In this document: piece after piece, positions 1 through 13,400 of the stretch
Layout of the letters: every line of letters starts with the position of its first letter
How positions within the stretch are numbered: the first letter of the stretch is position 1
NCBI GenBank assembly: GCA_002104985.1
Contig: MCGO01000002.1
Span: 558,001-622,000, forward strand
Direction: 5' to 3'
Length of the DNA: 64,000 bases
DNA from: Rhizoclosmatium globosum
Lineage: Eukaryota > Chytridiomycota > Chytridiomycetes > Chytridiales > Chytriomycetaceae
Notes under the pieces: generated by a model
What the model was told of the DNA's origin: nothing
What the model saw: only the letters and a program-made list of their open reading frames with translations
Databases searched by the model: none
Translations under genes and position numbers: made by a program

Positions 1-1067
1 AGAGGGATTCAGTCTGATATTTGTCAACCTCAATTTGCCGGAAAGATGATGTTATTACACAATATGCTTGGAAAGATTAAGTATGTTTGTGATATCTCAT
101 CTCGTTTCGTGTTAACTCGATATTTACTTGTAGAGCTGCTGGAGACAAAATCGTGCTTATCAGTAATTACACACAGACCCTGGATTTGTTTGAAAAGATG
201 TGTCGTGCAAATATGTGGGGTGTATTGCGACTTGATGGATCAATGTCGATTCCAAAGAGACAGAAGCTTGTTGATCAGTTTAATGATCCTCTCGGACCGG
301 AGTTTGTGTTTTTGCTGAGTAGTAAGGCTGGAGGATGTGGAATCAATTTGGTTTGTATCTGATTGTTTCGTTTTTGGTGCTAACTGAAGTTATAGGTTGG
401 AGCGAATCGACTTGTATTGTTTGATCCTGATTGGAATCCAGCAAATGATGCTCAGGTATTCTTTTACGAGAATTTTAATACATCCATCTAACAACGATTC
501 TTTACAAAGGCACTTGCTCGCGTATGGAGAGGTTTGGCTGTGAGAAATTTATTCAACTCTCGCTTATCCTTTTCTCTTTAGATGGTCAAAAGAAGACATG
601 TTTTATCTATAGGTTTATCGCCACTGGTATGACGTTGTGCAGTTTCTTTTGAACTTCTCTAAATTCTGAATCGTAGGCTCTATTGAAGAAAAGATATTCC
701 AAAGACAGGCCCACAAGCAAGCACTGTCTAACTCAGTAATTGACGAAGAAACAGAGGGCGAACGCCACTTTTCTATTGATGAGCTCGAAAACTATTTATC
801 TTGAACGAAAAAACAACATGCGACACCCACGACACTTTCAAATGCAAGCGTTGTATTCGTGGACGACAAGTGCAAAAACCGAAGCAGATGGGTGCAGGAG
901 CTACAGCTTGTGATACTAGTACTTGGAACCATTTCAGCGTTGATGATATGCATAAAGTGAATGATGGGATATTAAAGGAAGCGGCTACGAAAACTGGGGT
1001 TGTGACATTTGTGTTTGAGAATGAGTGCTCTAATGTCGAAGTTAGTGCTGTTAGCAATGTTTCTTAA
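1..1067 (+). CDS. RAD54: DNA repair/recombination translocase RAD54, C-terminal part (5' end outside window)
   Basis: This is the second RecA-like lobe of a SNF2-family dsDNA translocase that works with Rad51 in homologous recombination in the nucleus. Visible conserved blocks are [10 protein letters not shown], the helicase motif V stretch [11 protein letters not shown], motif VI ARVWRDGQKK, and the RAD54-specific tail with EEKIFQRQ and a CDTHD...CKRC zinc-like motif. Six exons are joined by introns at 81-133, 351-395, 456-509, 532-581 and 627-676. The frame ends in TGA at 802-804, but the next frame continues with an excellent RAD54 tail to the stop at 1067. One A appears to be missing in the A-run at 788-791, so I extend the gene to 1067. 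Identity is confident; whether the break is real is open. Confidence 0.93.
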
Positions 1068-1108
1068 TTAAAATCGGATTCTATATCAAATTGTAAATCT
1101 TCAAAGCG

Positions 1109-2287
1109 ATGAGACCCATTACAGGAAAATGCAAGGTCGAACTGACCACAGAGACAGACTTTTTGCATCGCGACCGGCAACGCACTTCACGCTACTTTCA
1201 TCTTCCGAAACTGTTTTCGCGGTCACTGATGGAGAAGCTCGAAATCCGGAAAGATACTGACGCGTACGACCAAACCAACGATTCCTTCATCAACTCAATA
1301 TTAACAAAGATACAAGAAGTACGACGTACCCTTGTCAGCACCATTAAAGCAAACCCAATTTAGATCAAAACCCAGTCCAACCCCTCCCAAAACACTGCTA
1401 GGCTTGAAGCGTACGACAAGCTCTTCAACCTCATCATAGCGCGTTTCACAACCCATCAATCGCTTTTAGCTGAAATCAAACGCGAATACGATCTCGTCCT
1501 CAAGTCACTCATAAACCACCACAATGAAGTTGAATACTTGAGATCTAAAATTAAGAAACTGATATGTGAAGTTGGGACACCCGAAATGTTGACCCGAGAG
1601 CTTGCAAGGGTGACTATGTATCAGTACGAGCTGGATAGCGTCAAGGTCGTGAATGAGAAGTGAGTTGGACAATACTCAACTATCAGTTTATATCCTTATA
1701 TGAGGCAACACAAGGTTGAAAAAACGACATGCCAAGAGCGATCTTGTATTCATGAAGCATTTGGGAGATCTTTTTGAAAAGGAGTTGGGAGCAATTCACG
1801 GTTTGTTTTGGTTAATATCATCTACAACTTGACCGGCACGACTTAGATGAAAATCAAAAAATGAATTTCAAATTTAAGGGACATAAGGTTTTTATAAACG
1901 ATTGGTTTTCAGCTCGAGAGGGGGAAAGTGACATATTTCGAGGTATTTTTGTTCTATTAAATGCGCTTTTCACTGAATGAAACTAGATTTACAACAGCGC
2001 TACAATAACGATGAATTTAGCTCTATAGAAAAGAAAGTTGTGATTGAAGAAGATAGTTCTCCCGAAGAGCGGGAGCAATTGAAGGAAAGCATTGCATCTC
2101 TACAAGGTCAGATAAAGAGAGCAAGCGAAAAGGTTCAAACGTACACAGAAGAAGTTGATTCTTTCACGAAGGTTGAGTACAGCAACCTACTTTTCTCCAA
2201 CTGACACATCATAAAATGTAGAAAATTGAAGAAGTGATTATGATCCAGAGAATGCAGCAAAAATCCAGTCTTAAAACGCCTCCATAA
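1109..2287 (+). CDS. TSNAXIP1-like coiled-coil protein (translin-associated factor X-interacting family)
   Basis: The protein matches the TSNAXIP1 N-terminal domain family, found mainly in ciliated or flagellated organisms; its biochemical role is poorly known. The block around residues 85-130 (EAYDKLF..IIARF...LLAEIKREYD) is the family signature, followed by heptad-rich helix to the end. An in-frame TAG at 1361-1363 is best explained as the acceptor end of a 45-nt phase-0 intron (1319-1363, GTACGA donor, TTTAG end). Further introns are 1660-1714, 1801-1846, 1943-1986 and 2172-2221. It lies between RAD54 and IFT122 on the same strand. The family call is good; the first intron is inferred from size and frame only. 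Confidence 0.78.
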
Positions 2288-2378
2288 TGAATCAAGATGG
2301 ACTGAATAAAGATATAGAACAATTTTTCTCGTTGCTAGAATTGTCAAGGGCTGGTCATTCCAACCATTCTAGAGCTAA

Positions 2379-5300
2379 ATGCGCACCTTCCTCACCTGGT
2401 AGAGCCAATACATGATTTCATATAGCCACATCAATATCTCATTCTAATCGCGTTCCAGGTCCGATAATGTCAACGATCGTGATGGAAACAAACTTCCCAT
2501 CTATGACTTGACATTCAAGGTAATATCAATCTTAAGGCATTCAGCTTAGACTAACATCAAACGCTCTAGCCGGACGGGAGCCAGCTGATCGTTGGCGCTG
2601 GAACCGAAGTCCTTGTGTATGACGTTGCTGAAGGAGAACTGATTCAATCACTCAAAGCACATAAAGACAACGTCTATGCAGTCGATTATTCTGCAGATGG
2701 AACAAGGTATCTTGGATCCATTAAATCTGTTGTTGCTGACTTGTTCTTTGCAACAAAGATTTGCTTCTGGTGGAGCAGACAAGCAAGTTGTTATATGGAG
2801 CTCTAAAATGGAGGGTATTTTGAAATATTCCCATTCGGATGCTATTCAAGCATTATCACACAATCCTGTTACTGGCCAGGTTATTTCTTGCACTGCGTCA
2901 GACTTTGGGTTATGGTCTCCTGAACAAAAGAACGTTACAAAACACAAAGTACAGTGAGATTCAGCCATCTTTGACATTCTAACGCTATACATAGGTTCCG
3001 GCGCGTATCTTAACGGCATCATGGACGAACGATGGACAATTCTTTGCTTTAGGTCTCTTCAACGGCCATGTATCTATTCGCAATCGAAGTGGAGAAGAAA
3101 AAGTCCGTATTGAACGCGGTACATCTCCAGTTTGGTCCATTCAATGGTGTCCAGCCACTGATAAAGAAGCTGAACTCCTGGCCATCACGGACTGGAACCA
3201 AAAGCTTGCCTTCTTTCATATCAATGGAAGACAGGTTGGAAAGGAACGAAATCTTGGATACGATCCAACATGTGTGTCGTTTTTCTCAAGTGGTGATTTC
3301 GCAGTTGTTGGTGGATCGGATCAGAAAGTAACTCTGTGGACGGCAGAGGGTATCAAGCTTGGTGTTGTGTGCGAAAAAGAAAGTTGGGTTTGGTGCTGCA
3401 AAGTCAAACCGAAACAGAATTACGTTGCTGTCGGTTGTAATGATGGCTCAATCTCTGTTCATCAAATCGTCTTTAACACAGTTCATGGATTGTACAATGA
3501 TCGATACGCCTTCCGAGAAAACATGACGGATGTGGTAATACAGCATTTAGTGACGGACCAAAGGGCGAGAATCAAATGTCGCGACTATGTCAAGAAGATA
3601 GCAGTCTATAAGGATCGACTTGCTGTTCAACTTCCTGACAGGATTATAATCTATGAACTCTTTCACGACGATGCAACAGATATGCATTACAGAATCAAAG
3701 AGAAACTTCAGAAAAAGCTGGACTGCAATCTATTGGTCGTCACTTCGCAGCATATCATTCTTTGCTTGGAAAAGAAGCTGCAAATGTATCAATTTAATGG
3801 CGACAAAGAGCGCGAGTGGAATCTTGAATCATTGATAAGATACATCAAGACCATCGGTGGCCCCAAAGGGCAAGAAGGACTCCTGGTTGGAATGAAAAAT
3901 GGTCAAATATTCCAGGTCTTTCTGAACAATCCGTTCCCAATTCCTCTCATTAAACAACAAACTCCTGTACGCTGTCTCGATTTAAATCTGAGTCGAACAA
4001 AACTTGCTGTTGTGGACGACCACAATACATGCTTAGTTTACTGCTTGAAAACCAAGGAACTTCTGTTCCAGGAGCCCAACGCAAACAGTGTCTCATGGAA
4101 CTCTGAACTTGATGACATGCTTTGCTACTCCGGAAACGGCGTATTAAATGTAAAAACCGGAACGTTCTTGTCACATCAACAGAAAATGCAAGGATTCGTC
4201 GTTGGTTTCAAGGGATCGAGAATCTTCTGTCTTCATATTTATAATATGACAACTGTCGATGTGCCGCAGTCAACATCTCTTGAGAGGTACCTCGACAAAA
4301 AGGAATTCGAGCCTGGATATAAAGTTGCCTGTCTGGGTGTCACTGAAAGTGATTGGAGGCGACTGGCTATGGAGTCGCTTGAAGGACTCAACTTTGACGT
4401 TGCCAAAAAGGCGTTTGTTCGTCTACGGGACATCCAATTCTTGGACTTAATCAAAATGATCGAACGAATGAAGAGCGATGGCAAATATGAGATGGACAAT
4501 GTTGTTGGAGAGATAAATACTTACGTTGGGAAGTTTCATGAGGCAAGTTGAAGAAGCACCTCATTTTGAAAACTAATTGGTTAACAGGCGGCTCGACTAT
4601 TCAAACGAGCGAGTAATCATGCACGTGCCATTCAAATGTACACTGAGTTGAATATGTGGGAATATGCAACTCAAATTGCTGCTGAAACCAACATGGACCC
4701 TGTCGAAATTCTGAAGAGAAAGGCGCAAACCCAACAGGATCGAAACGACCTTCTGGCCGCTGCAAGTACATACATTGAAGTCGGTGATTACATTCAAGCG
4801 ATTAATATTATTGGTCCAAGTGGAGCAGTTGACCGCCTTATTGAAATTACTCGTAAACTCAAAAAGACTGACACAAAAGCGTTAACCCGGTGCTTATACT
4901 ACTTCAAAAAAGCCAATCACTATCCATACGCTGCCGAATGTTTGGTCAAAATGGGGGACATAAGCCAATTACTTCAACTGCATATTGAACTTATGCAGTG
5001 GGAAGAAGCATTCCGAATTGCAGAGACATATCCGGAATTCTCAGCTCTGATCTTTCTGCCGTACGCAAACTGGCTCGCCATGAATGACAGATATATGGAA
5101 GCACAAATGAACTACAGAAAAGCCGGAAGAATAGATGAGGCAATTCGAGTTTTGGAGAGACTGGCAAAAAATGCTGTTATAGAATGGCGCTTCAATGACG
5201 CGGCATATTACTATCATTTACTATCGCTAGAGCATCTACAGACCATTCCAGATGAAATGGATTACAAAAAATTATCCGAGAATCAACTAGAGTCTTTGTC

Positions 5301-6186
5301 GGCTTTTGAGCAATACCGACAAACATCCGAAGTATACTTTGCATTTCAATCTGTACGGAAATTTATCGATGAGCCTTTTACTTCGCATGTTTCGGAGTCA
5401 CTATTGAGCATGGCAACGTTTCTTCTCAATACTACAATGAAGGCAACGACGCCGCCGGGAGTATCAAAATCATATGTTCTCTATGGTCTTACCAAGATTG
5501 CGAGAAGTGTTGGGGCGTTCAAACTCGCTCGGTACGGGTATGAACGTTTACAAAACTTCCGAATCCCTGCGGAATGGGAAAATATCTCCGATATATCGTC
5601 TTTAACGGTTCGAGGAAAACCTTCCAATGACCGAGATGATCTTCAACCTGTTTGCTTCGTTTGTTCAACCGTAAATCCTATGCTGAACGCGAAAGGAGAC
5701 ACTTGTATTGAGTGCAAAGAACGTTTTATAAGGTCCATGTACTCGTTCCAAATTCTTCCTCTTGTCGAATTCGTTCTCGCTGACGGAGTTTCTGACGCCG
5801 AAGCAGCGCATCTTATCGCCAAAGAGCCTTCAGCACAACGTGCAGATAATATGGACTTGGAGAGAAAGAGTACGAAAAAAGGAAGATCAAAAATGTCAAG
5901 TGACCATGAATTAAATCGGCATATTGAAGGTCTCGATCGTTCAGGATCTATCTTGAAGCTGGATAAAAATGATCTTGCGGAACTTCGTAGCAGGGATGTT
6001 TTCATTCAAGATTGGGGTAAAGCTTGTTTAGGTCGTCGATATTTTAAAGTCAATCATGTTGATGCATCAATAATGATGTGTCCACACTGTCGACACTTCT
6101 TCATGGACGATGAATGGAATTATCAATACTTACAAGAAGGTGCTTGTCATTTCTGTCGATCAAAATTAGAAACTCATACGGACTAA
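2379..6186 (+). CDS. IFT122: Intraflagellar transport protein 122 (IFT-A complex)
   Basis: A subunit of IFT-A, which drives retrograde transport in the flagellum and entry of membrane proteins. The spliced protein is about 1,184 residues, the normal family length. It has N-terminal WD40 propellers (SGGADKQVVIW, FGLWSPEQK, GGSDQKVTLW) and a C-terminal TPR-like solenoid (RFNDAAYYY, CFVCS..NP, C-x2-C pairs near the end). Exons are 2379-2398, 2459-2519, 2570-2706, 2759-2948, 2995-4542 and 4588-6186. The start gives MRTFLTW, matching the usual MR..LTW opening. The last intron (4543-4587) begins GCAAGT, a GC-AG intron, and is needed to join HEA to ARLFKRA. The frame is intact, so this gene shows the local sequence can be accurate over long stretches. 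Confidence 0.97.
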
Positions 6187-6244
6187 AAGCAACTTCATCT
6201 ATTTTACGAAACAAATAAAACCTCTTGTAAGAAGACAACATAGC

Positions 6245-8865
6245 CTAAGGATAGGCTACATATTTTCCAGAGCAAACTGACTTTGATACATCGTTTAACA
6301 TTACAACCTCGTCGTTGATGTCGACATCTATTCCTGACAGAAGCCCACCATTAGCTTTAAACTGAATCGCCACAATTCCTGCAGATGCTGGAGAAGATGT
6401 TTCAACTCTAGCAATGACTTTGAGAGGAGCGGCGCCTTGGCTACTCCCGTAAGAGCTGTTTGATCTTATAGAACCACCAGGAGGCATTGGCCAAGAAGGT
6501 TCGGACTGCCCACCCAACGAACCAATGTCCCACAAAATTGATCGTCTCTCTTGACTGAAGGCACCTTCTGGCTTCATTTGGGCATTGTACAAGTCACCCC
6601 CATCACTCAAAGTCGCCAAAATTCGGACTTCTCCAAGAGTGAGTCTACTAATCAAATCGTCATTGTACTCAAAGGCGAGCAGTAATGAAGCTGACGCATC
6701 GTCAAATTTCCAAATGGGATTCGCAAGAATAGGTGCATAAAAGTCAACATCATCATCAGCTACTCGGATTTGATACTTTGCGACAGGAACGACGCCTGAA
6801 CTGGAATGGGTAACAAGTTTTGATAGCTCGATGTCCAATCCGTTTCCATCTGGCCCAGTAAATGGAGTCGCAAACGCACTATTAGCGACAAACTGTTCAA
6901 AGACATCAGTTCCTGAAATCGCAAGTTTGAATTTCGCGGCATCTGGGATTGATTGGGCGTTGAATGGAAGGGAAATTGAGATTTCTCCCGTGACAAGTAG
7001 CTTTTCAATCATTCCGTCTCGAATTACTACGTTGACAGTTTCGACAACGTTTGCAGCAAGTTTAATGCTTTGTTTGGCGGAAGATGCGTTCGGAGTAGGA
7101 ACTCCAAATACTGAGTTGAAAGTATTGCTGGAAATTTGAGGACTCAACGGCAGTGGCATTGGAATGGCAGGCGCGCCATATGACGTGGAGTTCGTGGCAG
7201 TTGTTTCAGCATTGTAGCTGGAGGGAATCATTGAGATTCGATTTCTGGAGCATGTTAGTTAATTGGGGAGACAATCAAAACAACCCTACTCACGTCTTTC
7301 GGTTGGAATTAGGCAAAGAAGCAGCCAAATTTTGAAGCACTCCTGCGGCTTCACTTGGATTCGAGTCTTCGATGACACTTGATGAAATTGCAACTTTCAT
7401 CTTGGCTGTATCAAAGGCTCCACTGAAGTTTCATCAGCTTACTTGTCACAAAATTAATGTTCTTACGTATCAGCGGCATCTTCATTGTCAGAGCTATCGA
7501 ATCCGTCGTCCTGTTTTGTTGCGGCCCAGGCCGCCGGTGGGTTCTGCGAGGGAACGATTGTAAACCCTTCTTCGTCAACTAATGGAGCTGATGTTGCTGT
7601 TATTCCAGTCTCAGTGTTTTGTGCGCTTGGCCCATTTCTTGGGGATGACGGAGAGTCAAATCCAACACCCGAAGGCTGTGAATCAAGCCCCATGATTGAC
7701 GCAAAGAATAATTTATCAGTCTCAATGTCAAATCCAAGAGTTGTTGCCAAAATGCGGTCTGGAATCTGTGAATGGTCAGCGTTATAAGCATTCAATGGGG
7801 AACTAACGTCTGAAGCTGGCTTAACGACAGTAGCGAAGAGTTCGCAGAAGCGGCCCAGAGTGTTGTTCAACGCGATTTTACGGGATCGGTCCATTTGCTC
7901 AAATTTCTAGTTCAAGGATTAAACGTGGTTGCAAAGTCCATAGCTTGCTTACCAAGAGCACAGGAGTGACTTTTTCATTGAATACAACATTTGCCGCTTC
8001 AATTGCACCCGCAATCTCTGGTGAAGGCTCTGCGAGAGAAATATAAATATTTCAAAATCGTCAACTTATTGTGAAATCGATTCTGTATCATTCACATACC
8101 TTCACTTTTCTTAACTTTAAGATTCTTTAAGAATCCCATTGCACCTTTTCCGTCCTTTTTGAGCTTCTTGACTTCATCGTCGTAGTCTTTCAAGTGTTTT
8201 CCCAGTTCAACTTCATACTACAGTAACTCATTAGCACCATGTACAATAGTTCATGTCTTAAAAAGACGACTATACCGTTCTTGCTTTGCGCCACTCAGAA
8301 TCATTATCCATGAAGTTGCCTAATGGACTGGATATATGTCGCATTAATATGAACTCGCAGACGCAGTTGAAGTTCGACATACCCCACGACTTTGTCAGAT
8401 AATCCAACAGCGAAACTTTGATGAGCCTGTGCTTCTTCTGCCGTGCTCACAAGGACCTTGTTCCAAACTTCGGCAAAGCCTCTATCCATCGATGATAAAC
8501 GAACTATCTCTCCAATTCCTTAACTCGAGAAACATACCCTAGTTGATTGTTTTGAACTGAGAGTGCTCTTCGTGAGAGTTGTTCAAGTGCCTTCGCATAT
8601 GTTGCCTCAATCGCCATACTATCCCGAACAGTAAGCGAGTCTGCAATAGTTCAATATTCTCAATCAAGAAGGTGTTACCGTTCTCGGAAGAATTCATTGA
8701 CTTCAGCGTCAATAGCCTTACAGGTTTTGAGTCGAGCAGTTGCCGCATCCACACACTCTCGTGGTTGGAGATTTCCAGACGATTTCGACGATGGATTGTA
8801 TGTTGCCTGTAAATGAAGAACGGATTGTGAGTACGTTGCCCTGAAAGGGAAGTGACCCCCACCAT
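6245..8865 (-). CDS. F-BAR/muniscin endocytic adaptor (FCHO/Syp1 family)
   Basis: An early clathrin-mediated endocytosis protein that bends membrane and recruits cargo adaptors. The N-terminal F-BAR domain carries the family pattern FFRERMAIEATYAKALEQL and a PLGNF loop; the C-terminal third is a mu-homology domain (VNVVIRDGMIEKLLVTGEISI...KYQIRV...ILWDIGSLGG). The product is about 708 residues. Ten exons are inferred: 8865-8863, 8806-8679, 8618-8538, 8481-8383, 8327-8276, 8217-8100, 8029-7953, 7906-7467, 7422-7294 and 7244-6245. The first exon appears to be the ATG alone, giving M|ATYNPSSKSSG. That start is the least certain part, because the intron could instead hide a longer leader. The middle linker is Ser/Pro/Asp-rich. 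Confidence 0.88.
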
Positions 8866-9032
8866 TTTTGGAAGTTAGAAACCAAATATCGAAAGATAAC
8901 AATTTATTCACATTCATTATAGAAAGAGGAAGGAAGCCAGTAAAGTCATCACAGCAATTGTTGAGGATTAAATAAGATTTTTCGTGGCAGCGACTATAAC
9001 TTAGAATTTAAACGCCATCCCAAGAAGACTTT

Positions 9033-10305
9033 TCACTTACTGTACGCAGGGGAAGCATTCTCATAGTTTTGCAAAAACAGCTGGGTGGAGTTTGCTTCCA
9101 TATACCTACCAAAAATCAATCATTAACTTCGTTATTCGCCTGCTCAGTCACTCACTTCAAAAACTCAACAAAGTGATCCTTCAACGTGATAATTGTCTCT
9201 TGATCCATGTTTGTGTGGGCAATAAGTTGCGGTAATTGTACTGAATGAAACCATCACATTAGTAATAGCAAGCAAAGATAAAAGCTCACCAAAGAGCCTC
9301 AACAAATGCTCCGCCCCATAAACTTCACTCATTTCCTTGTCACCAAACTTTTTCTTGAGCTCAACATATTGCTGCCTTTCAAATCGGTACAGCAAAATGT
9401 TGCCCAGAGCTCTATCAAAGTACGATTTAATTCCATTCACGAGCTCTTCCAAAATGTCTTCTTGGTGGCTGTAGAGAAAATATCAACTCGACAGCCTCAA
9501 AACCGCAGAATACTCAACGCATCGTTATTGATTTTCTTCAATGCTGATTCTTTAAAGAGCTTCAAGATTTGTGCCACGTTTGGTGTGCGAGGTAGGGAAA
9601 CAAGCTAAACCCACTCAATAAGTGACAAACGAGACAGCATAGACCACACACCTTTTGGTTTTTTGTAACGTTCTCCCAATCATCTACTAATTGGATTTTG
9701 AGCGACTCGGGGATAGGAATCTTGACTTCCGGACGTTTGAGGTACTCCTCTTCCTATTAACCCCATTCCGATTAGCACATCCCTTCCAATACCCAACTAT
9801 ATATTCAGACCTTCTCTCCCGCTTCACGCTGTCGCTTCTTTGATTCCTCCTTCTTCTCTCCTCCCCCAGAACTACTGCCTCCTCCCGCAGCAGCGGCAGC
9901 CTTCTTCTTTGAGCTGAGAGAATTCAAATCAGCCTGCCGCTTCAGGTTTTGGTCGTTAAACTTGAGGATGCGCTCAATGGACACCCATTCGTCCCACCTT
10001 TAGAACTCTGTCAGCAATTCAAACCAAATAAACACAAAGGGGGTGCCAGCCTACTTTGGGTTCCAGCCCTTATAGTGGATAAAGTATTGCGCGGCGCCGT
10101 CGGCTGCGGTGTTTGTTTTCAGAATCTAAACAGAAGGGTTTGGTGGGGCGACGTTTACGGACATTGTAAACTTGTACCTTGGCTTCGTATAGCATTGGGC
10201 CGTGGAAACATAGAATGCGCTCTCCTTCAACAAAGATACCGCTGGCGGACGATGATGGTCCGCCTGCTTCGCCAGATGTGTGGCAGTGGCAGTTGTAACA
10301 TCCAT
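9033..10305 (-). CDS. EAF3: MRG15/EAF3-type chromodomain protein (NuA4 HAT / Rpd3S HDAC subunit)
   Basis: A nuclear reader of methylated H3K36. The N-terminal chromo barrel is seen as FVEGERILCFHGPMLYEAK...HYKGWNPKWDEWV. A Lys/Glu/Gly linker follows, then the MRG domain: VNGIKSYFDRALGNILLYRFERQQY, YGAEHLLRLF, LIAHTNMD, ending NASPAYSK. Exons are about 10305-10178, 10125-10055, 9997-9811, 9753-9652, 9604-9519, 9468-9290, 9240-9156 and 9105-9033. The first ATG is out of frame with the chromodomain. Removing one CA unit from the (CA)3 tract at 10277-10282 would restore MDVTTATATSGEAGG in frame, so a small indel or an unseen intron is likely there. Confidence 0.9.
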
Positions 10306-10428
10306 TTTTTACAGAGAAATTAAAGGATGAAGTGAAGAAGAGTACTCAAAACTTTATTGAGAATCTATTGCTTCTATAGCGTTGGAAAATCCAAAACTTA
10401 ACAAGAAGAATGCTGAGCTGAAGTAAGG

Positions 10429-13400
10429 CTAAGACGCGCGCCAATTGATTCCACCAACTGTTCCGTCACCGTTCAAACATCTCAATCTCATATTCACGTA
10501 ATGCCTGTAATTTTGATATTTGTATTCAGGACCAAACGCATCTCCTGGAATCATTTTCGCAGGTTGGAAGTTTTGGCCCGCGCGATAGTATTGAAGGAAC
10601 AAAGCTTCGTATGTGGGGTTGTAGATTTGATTGCAATATACTGTTGGTTTTGGGGGAGCAGGCGAGGTGGTTGTGGGGAAGACACAAGTTGCACGTTGGT
10701 TTGATTGACCAACAAGGCAGTTTAAGCCAAAGTTTGAAGTTCCTTTCGCAATAATGGACGAAAGATTAGATGGAACAGTACCAGTAAGGTTGTTATTTTG
10801 GAGTAAGCTGTTTTCGTTGTTAATTTACATAAAAATCAAGGGAAAATACGGACAGTGTCTTTAGATTAACCAAGTTGTTCAAAGCTGTCGGAATCGATCC
10901 GACGAATACATTCGAAGAAAGGTCTAATGTGGTTAAATTGACTAAAGCTCCAATAGCAGTTGGAATCGATCCAGTCAACGTGAGTCCAGACAATGTCCTG
11001 ATATTATTAATCAGCAAATAATTCCCCAAAAAAAACTCAGCAAGCTCACAAGGAATTGATTTTTCCATCCAAGTTGAAGTTAACCGCCGTAGTATTTGTA
11101 CAATCCACACCACCAAAGTCCACAGTTGGGAACGTCTGCCGAACCAAAGCACAATCTGCTGATGTCCCGCTTACGCCTCCAGAAGCACAGGTGCTTCGTA
11201 TAGCAAGACCGGCGTTACTCAAGCAATTCAAAGCAAAAGGCCTGTTAAAGTTTTAAGACTTAAATCGACTATATAAGGCAAAAACGAATCAGCTCACTTT
11301 GTTCCAAAAGTTGAAATAACAGTTGACGAAAGAGTTCCCCTCAAATAATTCGCCATCAAGTTCCTATTTGGTTTTATTTTACAACCAAAGTAAAACATCC
11401 GTCAGCAACTTACAAGCTAAGAGTTGTACTAATAGCACGTCGATGGAGCTTTTTCTTCTTCATCAAAAGAAACCCTGTGCTTGGAGCAAAAATGGTCATC
11501 ACATCTGGAATTGTTCCATTGAAGGAGTTGTACGACAAATCTCTGTCAAACCCCAAAATTAGGAATCGTAAGAAATTTAACTAAGGCCTTACAAGTATGT
11601 GAGCGTAGTGTCACTTGCTTTCACAGCAAGGGGAATCGGGCCATTGAGTTGGTTATTGGCAAGACTCCTACAGTTCGAAGCGTTTAAATTGCAGACTTCA
11701 TCCAAAATCCCCTTACAATTTGGTAATTCCCTTGTCAAACATCCACTTGGGTAAATTTCCTGACAACTGGTTATTGTTGGCGGATCTAGAATCTGTGTCA
11801 ATCTACTAAAATATAAACCGTTACATACAATGTTCTCACGGTCGTAAAGCTCTTCAAAGCATCTGGGATACTTCCAGTCAATTGGTTTGAATCCAAATTC
11901 CTGAAAACTTTTGTTCAATGTTTTCCGCGATCAATCTATAACCATACTTACAGTGTCTGCAATAAAGCACAACCAGTGATTCCGGCTGGAATCGTTCCTG
12001 ATAGCTTATTATTGTCAAGCTTGCTGCAAATACACGTTAATCTCAGCGAAGTTATGATCTTTACTTACAGTGTAATCAAGTTTGTCAAGCTTCCAACTGT
12101 GGCAGGAATGGACCCAGTGAATCCATTGCCAGAGAGAATGCTATGTTATTTCAGTAAGCCAACCAATCTAGTTGTGAGCCCTTACAGTTGTTGCAAAGAA
12201 GTAAGAAGAGTTCCAGGGTTGGGAATTACTCCCGTCAATTGGTTGTTCGCTATATTCCTATTCACACAGAATAAGTTTTCATAAATATACAAATCTACAA
12301 ACATACACCAGGTTAAGCTTTGGAAGATTCGCCGTGACCAACGATGGAGGAAAAGCACCAGCAAAACTATTATTTTGTAATGACAGAGTCTGAAGTGCAG
12401 GAAAAGTTCCCCAGTTGTCTGGAATGGCACCACTAAGTTGGTTGTAACTCAAATCTATGTTTGAAATGGCCACGAGCTGGCTCAAGTCTGGAAACCCTCC
12501 GGTAAACTTGTTTCGTCCCAAGACACTGGTGAATTTTGAAAGAGTTGTTTTAGCGTTTGAGCGACATATTGGTTAAGCGTGTTACATTGACGTTAGCTTG
12601 ACCATGTTTGATAGGTTTGGAATAGGACCTGTGAGACTCATATTGTTCAAGTTTCTAATACGCATTTTGAGTATAGTGTTGATGGGCAGTGTCAAGCAAC
12701 TCACAAAATGGTCGCACCGGACAATGTGTTTGCAAAGTTTGATGGAAGCTGCCCAGAAAACATGTTGACACTAATATCCATAGTTGTCAAGCTCTTCAGG
12801 GAGTTCAAAAATCCAATATCTCCCGTCAAGCGGTTGTTGTGAATATCCCTAGTATTGTTTTTTTTTTTTTTCAATTAAGTCGAGAATCAAATCGCGGAGC
12901 AGGAAAACAGCTTACAATGTGGTCAATGAGCTCCAAGCAGAAACATCGGGAAATGCGCCAGTCATGTAGTATTGATTTGTGGTAAATCCTCCAAACGCAG
13001 AAAGCGATTGTAAGGTACCAATTGTTCCCAAAGAAGTTGGGAAAGACCCAGTAAACTGGTTATACGATACGTCCAGATATGTCAACTGCTTAAACTGCGA
13101 CCAGTCGATGTCTGTCAGGCTACCCGTAAGTTTGTTTCCGTTCAAGTCCAAATATTGCAAGCCGGGACTGTTTGTCAAGCCAAGAGATCCAAAAGAGTTT
13201 GAGGTTGTACTCAGTCTCAGATCCAGGTATGTAAGCTGGTTCAAATTCTGAAAGACGTTTGTTGGAAGGGTGGCTAAAGGCAAATTACGAGCAACACTAG
13301 AAGAAGTCAAGTCTTAGCTACTTTTAAATATTCCTACGTATTAAAATGTGTACATTTTGGTGAGACTGGTCATTTGGGCAAAACAGTTTGGAACAGTGGT

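Noticed and set aside
1361..1363. TAG recoded as a sense codon (alternative nuclear code).
   Set aside because: No other gene has recurrent in-frame TAG at conserved positions; TAG is used as an ordinary stop, for example ending TPGS1 and CFAP298. A 45-nt intron explains the case.
1888..1912. A 25-nt intron in the TSNAXIP1-like gene.
   Set aside because: Far shorter than any other intron here, and reading through keeps an open, sensible frame into the 1943-1986 intron.
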